From contig NZ_JAMBOB010000002.1 in NCBI RefSeq assembly GCF_023715415.1, positions 594,352-658,351 of the forward strand: 64,000 nt of DNA, read 5' to 3'. Positions 53,074 to 61,874 of the stretch are shown one piece after another. The translations under genes and the position numbers were made by a program. The notes under the pieces were generated by a model. The model was not told the origin of the DNA and ran no database searches. It saw nothing but the letters and a program-made list of their open reading frames with translations. Source of the stretch: Neobacillus niacini (lineage in GTDB: Bacteria > Bacillota > Bacilli > Bacillales > Cytobacillaceae). The first letter of the stretch is position 1. Every line of letters starts with the position of its first letter.

Positions 53074-53334
53074 ATGAAATGGTCTGAAGTACGTCAACAT
53101 TTTCCTGAACGGTGTGTCTTAGTAGAAGCGATAAAATCAAAAACAAGAGGAAAAGAAAGAATCATTGAAGAAATGTCAGTAATAGATGACTTTGAGAACG
53201 GGAATGCAGCATGGAAAGTGTATAGAAAACTGCATCTGGAAAATCAAAATCGCGAATTATATATCTTCCACACCAATAACGAAGAAATAAAAGTGATCGA
53301 GCAGCCGTATATAGGAGTGCGAAGACGAGTATGA
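53074..53334 (+). CDS. Small protein paired with a retropepsin-like gene
   Basis: An 86-residue protein (MKWSEVRQHFPERCVLVEAI, NAAWKVYRKLHLENQNRELY). GGAGGC lies nine bases before the ATG at 53074. It overlaps the aspartic-protease-like gene by four bases. The same two-gene pair, a short alpha/beta protein then a DTG protein, is one I recall from other Bacillales genomes. The function is unknown; this could be a substrate, an inhibitor or a partner. Confidence 0.65.
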   Translation: MKWSEVRQHFPERCVLVEAIKSKTRGKERIIEEMSVIDDFENGNAAWKVYRKLHLENQNRELYIFHTNNEEIKVIEQPYIGVRRRV

Positions 53335-53810
53335 AATTTGAAATGGAAGATAATCTACCTCTCGTAGCTGTTCAGATTGAATACAATGGAATGAAAAAGG
53401 CTTTTAGTAACGTGCTGCTTGATACAGGCTGCTCTTCAACCATTTTAGATACGGACTTATGCGAAGAAGTCGGGATAATGCTTGATTTAGAAAATGCCAT
53501 TACACGTAAAATGTACGGAATTGGCGGTACGGAAATTTGCATTGAACAAAAAGTGAGCGGCTTGATAATAGACTGGTTCCAACTTAATAAATTCACTATA
53601 CAGCTCGGTGATGTCAGAGAAATGCATGGCTTTGACGGAATCATTGGCAGTGATTTTTTTCTAGCTAATAAACTAATTCATAATAAACTTGAGGATTATT
53701 TGAATGAGTTATCAGAATTGACGGCGCAAATAAACTACCTAAATGCAGAAATAAAATCAGCTAATGATGAATTAAGACAAAGAAACGAAGAATTAGAGAA
53801 TAGGGGCTAA
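53331..53810 (+). CDS. Retropepsin-like aspartic protease domain with C-terminal coiled coil
   Basis: A 159-residue protein. The active-site loop LLDTGCSSTILD is near residue 28, the flap-like GIGGTEICI near 65, and the second hydrophobic loop GFDGIIGSDFF near 100. These match single-domain clan AA proteases that act as dimers. From about 118 the usual final strand is followed or replaced by a coiled coil (LEDYLNELSELTAQINYLNA). The start overlaps the upstream gene (ATGA). Protease activity is inferred from the DTG motif. Confidence 0.75.
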   Translation: MKFEMEDNLPLVAVQIEYNGMKKAFSNVLLDTGCSSTILDTDLCEEVGIMLDLENAITRKMYGIGGTEICIEQKVSGLIIDWFQLNKFTIQLGDVREMHGFDGIIGSDFFLANKLIHNKLEDYLNELSELTAQINYLNAEIKSANDELRQRNEELENRG

Positions 53811-53924
53811 TCTACAGGGGGCTCATTCTAGTGCCAGACCCCCAATACGTTAAAGTATTATCGCAGAGAGTGCCACCTTTATTTAAAATGGAAAAACAAA
53901 TTCACAATTAATGAGGTGTTTCCA

Positions 53925-54836
53925 TTGGATGATCAAATAAGGATTTGGAAACGAAAAGAAGGATTCTTGAAGGAGTCAGTGTGGCTAGATGAAGGGATTA
54001 AGCTATACCGTGACTTGTTACATAAAAATCCAGACTCGACAAATTACAAGGCTGAGCTTGCGAAATTGTTAGCCAAAAGCGGAACGGATGAAAAACTTGT
54101 ATACATGAACCAGATGAATGCAATAGACTTGTTCAATGAAGTGTTAGAGCTTTATCCAAATGATACGGATGCATTATACAGGTTGGGACATCTTTATTAT
54201 GAAATTCAAGATTATGAGAAAAGTATTGAATATTTTTCAAAAGCCATACATACTTCATTGTCCAATATCAGACGGTTCCGAACTTATGCAACGATGTCCA
54301 AGGCTTTTTATAAACTAGGAGATGATGGGGAAGCAATCCGTTGTTTTGAAAAAGCGAGAGAATTGGATATAGAAAATAATTTCAGTAGTGAAATAAAAAA
54401 ACTGAAAGCATTAATCACACAAAAAGGTCATGTAACAAGAGTCATTCATTATCCAGATGGGGCTACCATACTTGAAACTGTCGACAATGTGGAAATTGTA
54501 AAACTGGAGGATGATCTCGAGGCTACGTTAGATATGACACACTTTCACCCTTCATTCACGGGACCGATAGATGTGGCTCGGCTACAAAGAAAAGAAGCGG
54601 AGGTTTTGCGATATTTGATTGAAAAAAGGTGGTTTGTTACGAAAGAGGAGCTCATCCAATATCTTTGGCTCGAGGATGAAGCTCCTGAGCCTAACTCTAT
54701 TAAACCGATTATTTCTAAAATAAATCGAAAGCTAAAAACGTGCTTAACGGATCAAACACAGAATCCGATTACGAGTAAACGAGGGCACGGGTATAAGTGG
54801 AATTCCATCGAAACTAAAATCATAAAGGTTCTATAA
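53925..54836 (+). CDS. TPR protein with OmpR-type winged helix
   Basis: A 303-residue putative regulator. TPR units lie at 20-165 (DALYRLGHLYYEIQDYEKSI, YATMSKAFYKLGDDGEAIRC). The C-terminal 75 residues are a clear Trans_reg_C winged helix (RKEAEVLRYLIEKRWFVTKE, KPIISKINRKLKTCL, SKRGHGYKW). I choose TTG at 53925 because GAGGTG lies six bases upstream; an in-frame GTG at 53916 overlaps that site. It resembles the 8129 protein in plan. TPR-wHTH proteins often act as peptide-sensing or stress regulators, but no partner is evident. Confidence 0.75.
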   Translation: MDDQIRIWKRKEGFLKESVWLDEGIKLYRDLLHKNPDSTNYKAELAKLLAKSGTDEKLVYMNQMNAIDLFNEVLELYPNDTDALYRLGHLYYEIQDYEKSIEYFSKAIHTSLSNIRRFRTYATMSKAFYKLGDDGEAIRCFEKARELDIENNFSSEIKKLKALITQKGHVTRVIHYPDGATILETVDNVEIVKLEDDLEATLDMTHFHPSFTGPIDVARLQRKEAEVLRYLIEKRWFVTKEELIQYLWLEDEAPEPNSIKPIISKINRKLKTCLTDQTQNPITSKRGHGYKWNSIETKIIKVL

Positions 54837-54850
54837 CTGAACCACTACTG

Positions 54851-54880
54851 AAGGTTGGCAGAATGCCAACCTTTTATTTA
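54851..54880 (+). terminator. Intrinsic terminator
   Basis: AAGGTTGGCA and TGCCAACCTT form a perfect ten-base stem with a GAA loop, followed by TTATTTATAT. Confidence 0.92.
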
Positions 54881-54922
54881 TATACTATAAATAACAAAAT
54901 AACTAACAGAGGAGTGGTAATG

Positions 54923-55789
54923 ATGAACCTATTCGTATATGGAACATTACGCAAAGGAGAAGGAAATGCACACTACTTAAAAAATACAACTTGTTTAGCG
55001 GAACAGTGTTGGACTTATGGGAAATTATATGATACAGGTTATGGCTATCCTGCATTAAAACAGTCTCATTCATCTCGGGTTTATGGAGAACTCTATGCGA
55101 TAACTGATAGCGAATTGAAGCAAATGGACCAATTAGAAGGCTTTAATGAAGGGGAATCCAATAATCTATATGAAAGAGTTGAACAAACCATCTACACAGA
55201 CAACGGTCCAATCATTGCATATGTGTATATTGCTGGTCAATCCCATTTACTAAACAAAAGTATACCTGATGGTGATTGGAAAGAGTATAGACTTTTAAAT
55301 AGTAAACACGGTAAGGTTCCATATTTTGCTTACGGAAGCTGCATGGACCACAAGCGATTTATCGAGCATAGAAAGGGACACTACTTTCAGAACATGCTCG
55401 GGGTAGGTGTCCTCGAAAATTATTCGCTCCGTTTTACACGCAAATCGACTGTGGATGGATTGGGTAGAGCAGATATTGTTGAAGAAGGCGGTAGAGTCGA
55501 AGGAAAGGTATACGAGATTCCGATAGAAGCCTTAACAGAATACTTGTACCATCGGGAAGGTGCACCTCATGCCTACCGAGCAACTTTTGTTACGATAAAT
55601 CTACATGGTGTGGAAACGCAAGCCATTACCTTTACTGTGAAAAATAAAAGTGAAGAAACTGCTCCACCAGTAGAGTATGAAGAGGAAATTCTTCGTGGAG
55701 CACATGGCTATTTATCAGATGACTATATGGTGAACCTTAAATCTCATATGAATTCTTTAAAAAATCAAATTGAAGGAGGTAAGAAATAA
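54923..55789 (+). CDS. Two-domain gamma-glutamylcyclotransferase (YkqA-like)
   Basis: A 288-residue cytosolic protein of two tandem GGCT/AIG2-like domains that would convert gamma-glutamyl amines or amino acids to 5-oxoproline. Domain 1 has the substrate loop VYGTLRKG and a Glu in DQLEGFNEG. Domain 2 has FAYGSCMDHKRF and a Glu in HREGAPHAY. The plan matches B. subtilis YkqA. The start is the second of two tandem ATGs, eight bases after AGAGGAG. It overlaps the following gene by one base (TAATG). Confidence 0.85.
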   Translation: MNLFVYGTLRKGEGNAHYLKNTTCLAEQCWTYGKLYDTGYGYPALKQSHSSRVYGELYAITDSELKQMDQLEGFNEGESNNLYERVEQTIYTDNGPIIAYVYIAGQSHLLNKSIPDGDWKEYRLLNSKHGKVPYFAYGSCMDHKRFIEHRKGHYFQNMLGVGVLENYSLRFTRKSTVDGLGRADIVEEGGRVEGKVYEIPIEALTEYLYHREGAPHAYRATFVTINLHGVETQAITFTVKNKSEETAPPVEYEEEILRGAHGYLSDDYMVNLKSHMNSLKNQIEGGKK

Positions 55790-56316
55790 TGGGTACATTC
55801 ACTGCTCAAATCTTGGTTGGTCAAAAACATCCTTATGAAGGTGGTATTTTGAACATTTCACACATGCTGTATCTCTCTGAAAATGATAGACCAGCTTGGG
55901 TTCTAACACCAGTCGATGTATTCAACGAAAAAGAGGTAATTCAATCAAAAAGAATAATCTGGATTCCAACACTAGAACATATGTTAGAGGATGCACTCCT
56001 CATGATTGGACTTTACATGGTAAAAGACAACGGTTTGCTCAACATGTTCAATCAGTATTTTCTAGATCCAAACAAAGATTTTATTGAACTTTATCAAGAT
56101 GTGAAAACTGAAAACTTGCAAAAGCTTTATAAAGAAGCAAAGCACATAATAAGTTCCCATAAGATCACTCTTTCCGTATTTCAAGGTTCCTCCATTATCA
56201 ACCAACTAAGCGTTTTGAAAGAATATCAAAATGATATAGAAGTGTGTCAGTCCATTTATACAAAGGAATTCTCGCCTTGGAGCAAGGAGTTTGAAAGTAT
56301 TGGAGATTTAGATTGA
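55789..56316 (+). CDS. Unidentified protein cotranscribed with the cyclotransferase
   Basis: A 175-residue soluble protein with MGTFTAQILVGQKHPYEGGI, a beta-rich first half, and helical LEHMLEDALLMIGLYMVKDN. I recognise no family. GGAGGTAAGAAATA lies directly before the ATG and the gene overlaps the cyclotransferase stop, so translation is coupled and a functional link is likely. Confidence 0.65.
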   Translation: MGTFTAQILVGQKHPYEGGILNISHMLYLSENDRPAWVLTPVDVFNEKEVIQSKRIIWIPTLEHMLEDALLMIGLYMVKDNGLLNMFNQYFLDPNKDFIELYQDVKTENLQKLYKEAKHIISSHKITLSVFQGSSIINQLSVLKEYQNDIEVCQSIYTKEFSPWSKEFESIGDLD

Positions 56317-56354
56317 AATAACTAGGATTTAACACCATAAGGTGGAAAATGAAT

Positions 56355-57725
56355 CAAAAAGGTAGATTTTGAATTCGGTTTAAACATTTTTACAGAAAGT
56401 ATATGTGTCTGTAATCAACACTTGCCCCCGTCGAGATAGTCAAGTTAACATAAATTCACCCAAGTACACTCTAGGGCAAAATAGTTTCGAGTGTTATTAT
56501 AGAAATAAATGTAAAGTTTTGTCAGGGGGGATTTAAGGATGGCTCTACTTCAAGATGAATTAAAAATCACAATACTTCATGATTTACTTGGAATGAAATT
56601 AGTCTTACCGTCATATCAGCGTCCGTATACTTGGAGTGTGAAGTCTACGAATACGCTTTTTCTTGATACTTTTAATGCATTTAAAGAAGGTGTACAAGAG
56701 TACAGAATTGGTTCTGTCATTTTACATAAGGAAAATGACAGATATAACGTTGTGGATGGCCAACAGCGGCTGACAACCCTTTCCATTCTACTATACTGTT
56801 TAGGTGATCAGGAACAAGGGCTGCTACGAGAAAAATATAATCAACTCTCTAATGATGCAATTGTGACTAACTTTGAAATTTTATCTAATCGGATTAGTGA
56901 ACTTTCGAATGATGAGCAAAGCAAATACAAAGAGTATTTACTCGAGCATTGTAGTGCAGTTCAAATTGTCACAGACAGCGAGCAAGAGGCTTTTCAATTT
57001 TTTGATTCACAAAACTCTCGTGGCAAAGAGTTAGCACCACATGATTTATTGAAGTCATATCATTTACGTGAGATGGATGATGCAGACGAATATCTTAAAG
57101 TGAGAATTATCAACCAATGGGAAGAAAGGAATCAGGATGATCTGGGTGATTTATTTAAAAGTTATCTATTTCCTTTGACTCAATGGTATAAAGGAAAGAA
57201 TGGTTTAGGCTATTCTTCTAGTAAAATCAATGTATTCAAAGGAATTAAAACCACAAATGTTTATAATTATGCTATCTATCATAAAGCAAGTAATCTTTTC
57301 GTAGAACAGTTTAATGTAAATGGAAACAGTGAAATACTTGCATCTAGAGCATTAAATCAATTTCAATTAACACAGCCATTGATGGCGGGAAAACGATTTT
57401 TTAATTATGCCCTTCACTATGGAAAGCAGCTTGAACAAATAAAAAATCTAATAAATAAGGATCACAATGATGAACAAATCCCAAGTAAACGTTCAGGAGA
57501 TCTTTACATAAAACAGTTATATGAATGTGCGCTATTGTTTTTTGCCGATCGCTTTGGCATGGACAGTCTATCAAAAGGTGTAAAACAACAACTATATTCC
57601 TGGAGCTATTCTTTGAGACTAACTATGAATGCTGTGTATCCTCAGACAATTAATAAGTATGCACGAGGAAGACATGAACGTTTGAACGAGGGTTTGGATC
57701 TGTTTTCAGAAATTAGTGAAATGAA
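56355..57725. repeat. 1.37-kb direct repeat, right copy
   Basis: This matches 47803-49175 (see that entry). Differences include a few substitutions in the leader and the indels that break the left gene. In this copy the DUF262 frame is intact and continues past the repeat end. Confidence 0.92.
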
Positions 57726-57837
57726 CCATGCAGACGAATTAAAACTTATTGTTTTGGAGAAACCCAATATTGAGGATAAAAATAAAGAGAAGTACAAAGC
57801 AGTGTATGAGTTACTTTGTGAATGGAATAGGTGGTAG
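56539..57837 (+). CDS. DUF262 protein, GmrS-like subunit of a type IV restriction pair
   Basis: A 432-residue protein. DUF262 marks: LPSYQRPYTW near 23, the nucleotide-handling VVDGQQRLTTL near 71, and FFDSQNSRGKELAPHDLLKS near 155. The rest is helical. DUF262 (GmrS) binds and hydrolyses nucleotide and gates the DUF1524 (GmrD) nuclease in enzymes that cut modified phage DNA. There is no DUF1524 motif here; the partner three bases downstream has it. CAGGGGGGATTTAAGG precedes the ATG. A frameshifted copy is at 47988. Confidence 0.88.
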   Translation: MALLQDELKITILHDLLGMKLVLPSYQRPYTWSVKSTNTLFLDTFNAFKEGVQEYRIGSVILHKENDRYNVVDGQQRLTTLSILLYCLGDQEQGLLREKYNQLSNDAIVTNFEILSNRISELSNDEQSKYKEYLLEHCSAVQIVTDSEQEAFQFFDSQNSRGKELAPHDLLKSYHLREMDDADEYLKVRIINQWEERNQDDLGDLFKSYLFPLTQWYKGKNGLGYSSSKINVFKGIKTTNVYNYAIYHKASNLFVEQFNVNGNSEILASRALNQFQLTQPLMAGKRFFNYALHYGKQLEQIKNLINKDHNDEQIPSKRSGDLYIKQLYECALLFFADRFGMDSLSKGVKQQLYSWSYSLRLTMNAVYPQTINKYARGRHERLNEGLDLFSEISEMNHADELKLIVLEKPNIEDKNKEKYKAVYELLCEWNRW

Positions 57838-57840
57838 GAG

Positions 57841-59619
57841 ATGGATAAAAATTTAAGAATCATACCAGTATCAAGCATTTTTACTGATATCAGTTATGTT
57901 GTTCCGATCTACCAACGTAACTATGCTTGGAGGGAATTGCAAATTGAACAACTAATAGAAGATATTGATAGTTCAATTTACGATTTTAATAAAAACTATT
58001 TTCTTGGGAATCTTATCGTTAATCAAACTGATCATAATGTTTATGAAGTAATAGATGGACAACAAAGATTGACAACATTATTTCTATTAGAAAACTATCT
58101 TGGAATGAACCTTGCAAAAGATGCACTGAAATTTGAGGCGCGTGAAAAATCAAACCGTACACTTCATAAGATTAACAATGGAAACAAGGGTGAATTACTT
58201 GAGGAATTAGTTTCTGTTGAAATTTCAGAGGGATATCAAATCATAGAAAACTATTTTAACTCGAATGAAATAGACAAGAATAAGTTAAGGAGAAAACTTG
58301 AAAAAGTTTTTCTTGTTCGTGTACAAGTTCCGCAAGGTATAGATTTAAATCACTACTTTGAAATCATGAATACTCGTGGGGAACAACTTGAACTTCATGA
58401 AATAGCAAAAGCTAAGTTTTTAGAAGTATTGGAAACCGAACACGATAAAAAAACGGCTGCATTGATTTGGGAAAAATGCTCTAATATGGACTCATACATT
58501 CAAATGAATTTTGATCCCAAGGTTAGAAAGGCTCTTTTTACATATAATTGGACTAGCATCCATGATCATATCGGCGATTTTGATTCAATTAAGGAATATG
58601 TTCGTAATGATGAAGATGACAGAAATTCAGTTCCTTTGATTGAAATTCTAAAAGAGAACAAACTTCTGAATGTTGGAGTAAGTAAGGATGAAGTTGAGAA
58701 TGAACGTTTTGAATCGACAATTTCATTCCCTAACTTTTTACTGCAGGTAAATGCAATCATTGCAAAGTTAGGAGAGGTAGATTCAACGCTTGATGATAAA
58801 TACTTCTTGAATAATTTATCATGGGCTTGGAGGGACGCTGACAGATCAAAGAACTTTTTATATCAAATGTTTAAATGCCGTGTGTTGTTTGATAAATATA
58901 TTTTGAAACGTGAATACGCTAGAGATTATAAAGAAACTGGAAAATGGTCGTTACAACGTTTAGAGAAATATACTGATGCGAAAGGAAATAAGCCAAAATA
59001 TATTGGCACTTTTGGCGATGACGGTAGTCAGAATAATAAACTAATAAGAACACTACAATCCTGCCTACGCATCACATACACATCCCCTAAGACTATGCAT
59101 TGGATTTCACTGGTCTTAGCCAAGTTATTGGAGAATGAATCATGTGACATCATTGAAATCCTTGAAGAATACTGCAAAACAAAAGTTATCCATTCAAACT
59201 TTGAGGATGCGAGTGGATTTGGTTTTGAACGAATCGTATTTACATATCTGGATTATCTTTTATACAAAGATGGATATTCTTACATGGAAAAAGTAATTAT
59301 CCCGCCGGTGCGTGATGACTGGCAATTTCAATTTAGAAGTTCCATTGAACACTTCCAACCACAAAATCCAGCTGAAGTTGAAAATTGGGACCCGGATGAC
59401 CTTAATGGTTTTGGAAACCTTGCATTAATTACAGTATCAGGAAACTCGAAGTTTTCTAATTTGCCACCAGTGGGAAAAATTAGCTCCTACCCAAGCATTA
59501 TCGAGCAAAGCTTGAAACTTAAGATCATGAAAGAATTAGTCACTCTCGATGACGAAGGGTGGACTGAATCAAAGGCAAGCAAACATCAAGAAGAAATGTT
59601 TATGATTTTGAAAGGGTGA
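57841..59619 (+). CDS. DUF262-DUF1524 protein, nuclease subunit of the GmrSD-like pair
   Basis: A 592-residue protein. The N-terminal DUF262 shows VPIYQRNYAW near 21, EVIDGQQRLTTLFLL near 75, and FEIMNTRGEQLELHEIAKA near 178. The C-terminal DUF1524 carries the HNH-like SIEHFQPQNP near 500 and GNLALI plus NSKFSN after it. This protein alone has the BrxU/GmrSD layout, yet it is paired with a second, nuclease-free DUF262 protein. It starts three bases after the upstream stop, so the two are cotranslated. Likely role: restriction of glucosylated or otherwise modified DNA. Confidence 0.9.
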   Translation: MDKNLRIIPVSSIFTDISYVVPIYQRNYAWRELQIEQLIEDIDSSIYDFNKNYFLGNLIVNQTDHNVYEVIDGQQRLTTLFLLENYLGMNLAKDALKFEAREKSNRTLHKINNGNKGELLEELVSVEISEGYQIIENYFNSNEIDKNKLRRKLEKVFLVRVQVPQGIDLNHYFEIMNTRGEQLELHEIAKAKFLEVLETEHDKKTAALIWEKCSNMDSYIQMNFDPKVRKALFTYNWTSIHDHIGDFDSIKEYVRNDEDDRNSVPLIEILKENKLLNVGVSKDEVENERFESTISFPNFLLQVNAIIAKLGEVDSTLDDKYFLNNLSWAWRDADRSKNFLYQMFKCRVLFDKYILKREYARDYKETGKWSLQRLEKYTDAKGNKPKYIGTFGDDGSQNNKLIRTLQSCLRITYTSPKTMHWISLVLAKLLENESCDIIEILEEYCKTKVIHSNFEDASGFGFERIVFTYLDYLLYKDGYSYMEKVIIPPVRDDWQFQFRSSIEHFQPQNPAEVENWDPDDLNGFGNLALITVSGNSKFSNLPPVGKISSYPSIIEQSLKLKIMKELVTLDDEGWTESKASKHQEEMFMILKG

Positions 59620-59660
59620 CGTTCTCGTGCCTACACTTCCCGGATTAAAAGTGTAGGTCC
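59620..59660 (+). terminator. Hairpin directly behind the GmrSD-like pair
   Basis: CCTACACTT (59630-59638) pairs perfectly with AAGTGTAGG (59649-59657). No T-run follows, so termination here would be weak or factor-dependent. Confidence 0.45.
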
Positions 59661-59713
59661 ATCGTGAAACCTTTTGTGAAACAAGAATTTTCGGGGTATG
59701 ACAGGCACGGTTT

Positions 59714-60047
59714 CTAGAGGGAATAGTCCAAAAACGTAAGGACTCCCGTTATGAGGTCGGTAAACGCAGTCAGTCGTGGCTCAAGGTGATTAATTACCAA
59801 TACGAGGATGGTTCTTATTACCGGGCTTAGAAAAGGCGAATATGGGGTGCTACTGAGCTTTCTAGATGGGAAACCAGCTGGTGTAATGGAATTTATGCCA
59901 CCATCAGAACGGAAGAACCTTTATCGACAGCAGAAAGTAATTTCAGAGGATGATAATTTTATCTTTATTGAGCCAGTTAAATGCCGGGTTAAGTACAGGA
60001 ACATAACGAAAGCGGGGTTCCTCCGGATACCGTCATTTGTCGAATAG
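59714..60047 (+). pseudogene. 3' remnant of an ATP-dependent DNA ligase gene, copy A
   Basis: Starting with LEGIVQKRKDSRYEVGKRSQ and SWLKVINYQYED, then after a one-base frameshift near 59803, VLITGLRKGEYGVLLSFLDG to a stop at 60047. EGIVQKR and SWLKV are ligase motifs IV and V; the rest is the OB-fold of LigB/LigD-type bacterial ATP-dependent ligases. The catalytic KxDG half is absent, so it is inactive. A second similar remnant lies at 61487. Confidence 0.82.
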
Positions 60048-60150
60048 AAGTAAAATGTTAAGGATGGGTTAACAATGGTTCCGTCCTATTATTAGTAATA
60101 CATTCCAATAGTGGTACAGTTGGACTAGGTAGCATAAGGAGGAATTGATT

Positions 60151-60654
60151 ATGAAAATTGATAATTACAGAACTATCCTAAAGAACGGTAAGCGTGTAAA
60201 AGAGCATAGTTATATGACTTTGCCAAAATTTAAATCCATAACCTCTAAGGGGTATAAAAGAAATAGAAGAAAGAGAAGTCATGGATATGGCTATGAGGGT
60301 GGAAAAATTGATATAGGTTTTTCCTTCATCTTTTTTGGAACTGGATTTCTTAGCTTTGTTTTTACATTTGGATTAATCGAGGAATTCATCTTAGATGCAT
60401 TTGGTTTTCTAGGAGGACTACTTACTTTATTATTTATAGGCTTTTTACTGCATCTTTTGCTTTTTGTGCTAGTCGAAAGGTTAGCTTATTCTAGTGATGA
60501 GTCTATTAGCAGCACTGGTCAACCTATTGAGAAGCAGCATGTGGTAAAAAATACACCTAACAACTTTAATAATGTGGAACTCTCTAAAGAGACAAAAGTA
60601 AGATTAGAATTAGAATGGGTAGAATGGCAGAAAAAGAGAGGTCTTCTTAAATGA
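60151..60654 (+). CDS. Small membrane protein
   Basis: A 167-residue protein between the two ligase relics. A basic N-terminal third (YKRNRRKRSHGYGYEGGK) precedes two hydrophobic segments (IGFSFIFFGTGFLSFVFTFG and GGLLTLLFIGFLLHLLLFVL), then a polar tail with WVEWQKKRG. AAGGAGGAATTG lies before the ATG at 60151. I recognise no family. The tail is presumably cytosolic. Confidence 0.65.
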   Translation: MKIDNYRTILKNGKRVKEHSYMTLPKFKSITSKGYKRNRRKRSHGYGYEGGKIDIGFSFIFFGTGFLSFVFTFGLIEEFILDAFGFLGGLLTLLFIGFLLHLLLFVLVERLAYSSDESISSTGQPIEKQHVVKNTPNNFNNVELSKETKVRLELEWVEWQKKRGLLK

Positions 60655-61033
60655 TTGAAGAATTATGCTAATTGAGTTGCTTATTTTTTTATAAAATCCA
60701 AATAGTTCAAGATGAACGACAATCATAACGATGGTCTGTTTTTTTTTGCTAAAGGTTCCGTTGTGGGAACTTCCATAAATGACAATTAGTTACCAATGAT
60801 ACTAGCATACTGGTATTGTACAATTATCATGAGGTGGTTCATGTGTTTGTTTCACCCATGCTAATAAGGTCTTTACGGGCTAATTTCCTGGAATTGGCGA
60901 AATCCGATCTTTGGAGCTATAATAGCCACTTCCAATCAAAACGAAGCACCTCGCTTAAAGTTAAATTCTTAAAGTCCTAGCTTATTGGGGGCTAATATTC
61001 ATATTCTCAAACTACTAATCGGAGGAAATAAAG
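60655..61033. other. Intergenic region without a supported gene
   Basis: There are two T-rich stretches (near 60690 and 60740) without strong stems, several short frames on both strands, and the ribosome-binding site CGGAGGAAATAAAG of the next gene. Nothing else is visible. Confidence 0.5.
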
Positions 61034-61372
61034 ATGAAAAAAATATTATCCATTGTAACAACAGGAATTATGGCATTTGGATTATTTACAGGAAGTGTAG
61101 CAGCAAAAGAGAATAAAGGGAATCATTACGGCTGGAACAATCCACACAACCCGCATTATCAGTCTGCAGCAACTTTACAAGAAGACTTCCTACAATATGC
61201 TGTCAGCCTTGGTCTAACAGTTAATGTATGGGTTGCGGATAGTTCGATAGTGGGATTTAACGAAGTATCTATGGACTATGTGAATGATGCAGATCTTGAA
61301 AATATGCCACTATTGGTAAATTACATTAACCAAAAATTAGGTGTTGAAACACAAGTTCGAGTTATTCAATGA
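61034..61372 (+). CDS. Small secreted protein
   Basis: A 112-residue exported protein. The signal peptide is MKKILSIVTTGIMAFGLFTG with a likely cut after SVAA at residue 24. The mature part begins with a polar His/Asn-rich stretch (NHYGWNNPHNPHYQ) and then a short alpha/beta domain (LQYAVSLGLTVNVWVADSS). No cysteine or catalytic motif is visible. GGAGG lies ten bases upstream. The function is unknown. Confidence 0.7.
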   Translation: MKKILSIVTTGIMAFGLFTGSVAAKENKGNHYGWNNPHNPHYQSAATLQEDFLQYAVSLGLTVNVWVADSSIVGFNEVSMDYVNDADLENMPLLVNYINQKLGVETQVRVIQ

Positions 61373-61486
61373 GATGCAGATATCTATTCTTATGTTCTTA
61401 CATGGTAAATAACGAATTTATAAATAACCAAGATACAGTATAGTATCAAATTTTATATATGTTTCTGCCTACCTTAATTTGAGCCA

Positions 61487-61860
61487 GCAGCAAGGTTTAG
61501 AAGGAATTGTGTTGAAAAAAAGGATTCACGATATAAGGTAGGGAAACGTAGCCAGTCTTGGCTCAAGGTCATTAATTACCATTATGTGGACGTTCATATC
61601 ACAGGGCTTAGAAAAGGAGAATTTGGGGTGCTACTGAGCTTTCTGGATGGTAAACCAGCTGGGCTTATGGAGTTTATGCCACCGGGAGAAAAAAACATTT
61701 ATTTAGGCAGCAGGAAGTTGTTTCAGAGGATGATAAATTCATCTTTATTGAGCCTATTAATTGTCATGTAAAGTATAGGAACCTAACAAAGGCTGGTTTT
61801 CTAAGGATTCCATCATTCGTACAATGGATAAAAAAGGGAGAAACAAGGATGAAATCGTAA
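61487..61860 (+). pseudogene. 3' remnant of an ATP-dependent DNA ligase gene, copy B
   Basis: It reads GLEGIVLKK, then after a frameshift KDSRYKVGKRSQSWLKVINY and VHITGLRKGEFGVLLSFLDG, and after another frameshift SEDDKFIFIEPINCHVKYRN to KAGFLRIPSFVQWIKKG and a TAA at 61858-61860. It is very similar to copy A, but its end is complete and runs into its own terminator hairpin. The catalytic half is missing. Confidence 0.82.
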
Positions 61861-61874
61861 TGATTTCATCTTTT
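61848..61874 (+). terminator. Terminator of the former ligase gene, intron target site
   Basis: GATGAAATC (61848-61856) pairs with GATTTCATC (61862-61870) and is followed by TTTT. The ligase stop codon lies in the loop. The group II intron begins right after the T-run. Confidence 0.85.
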
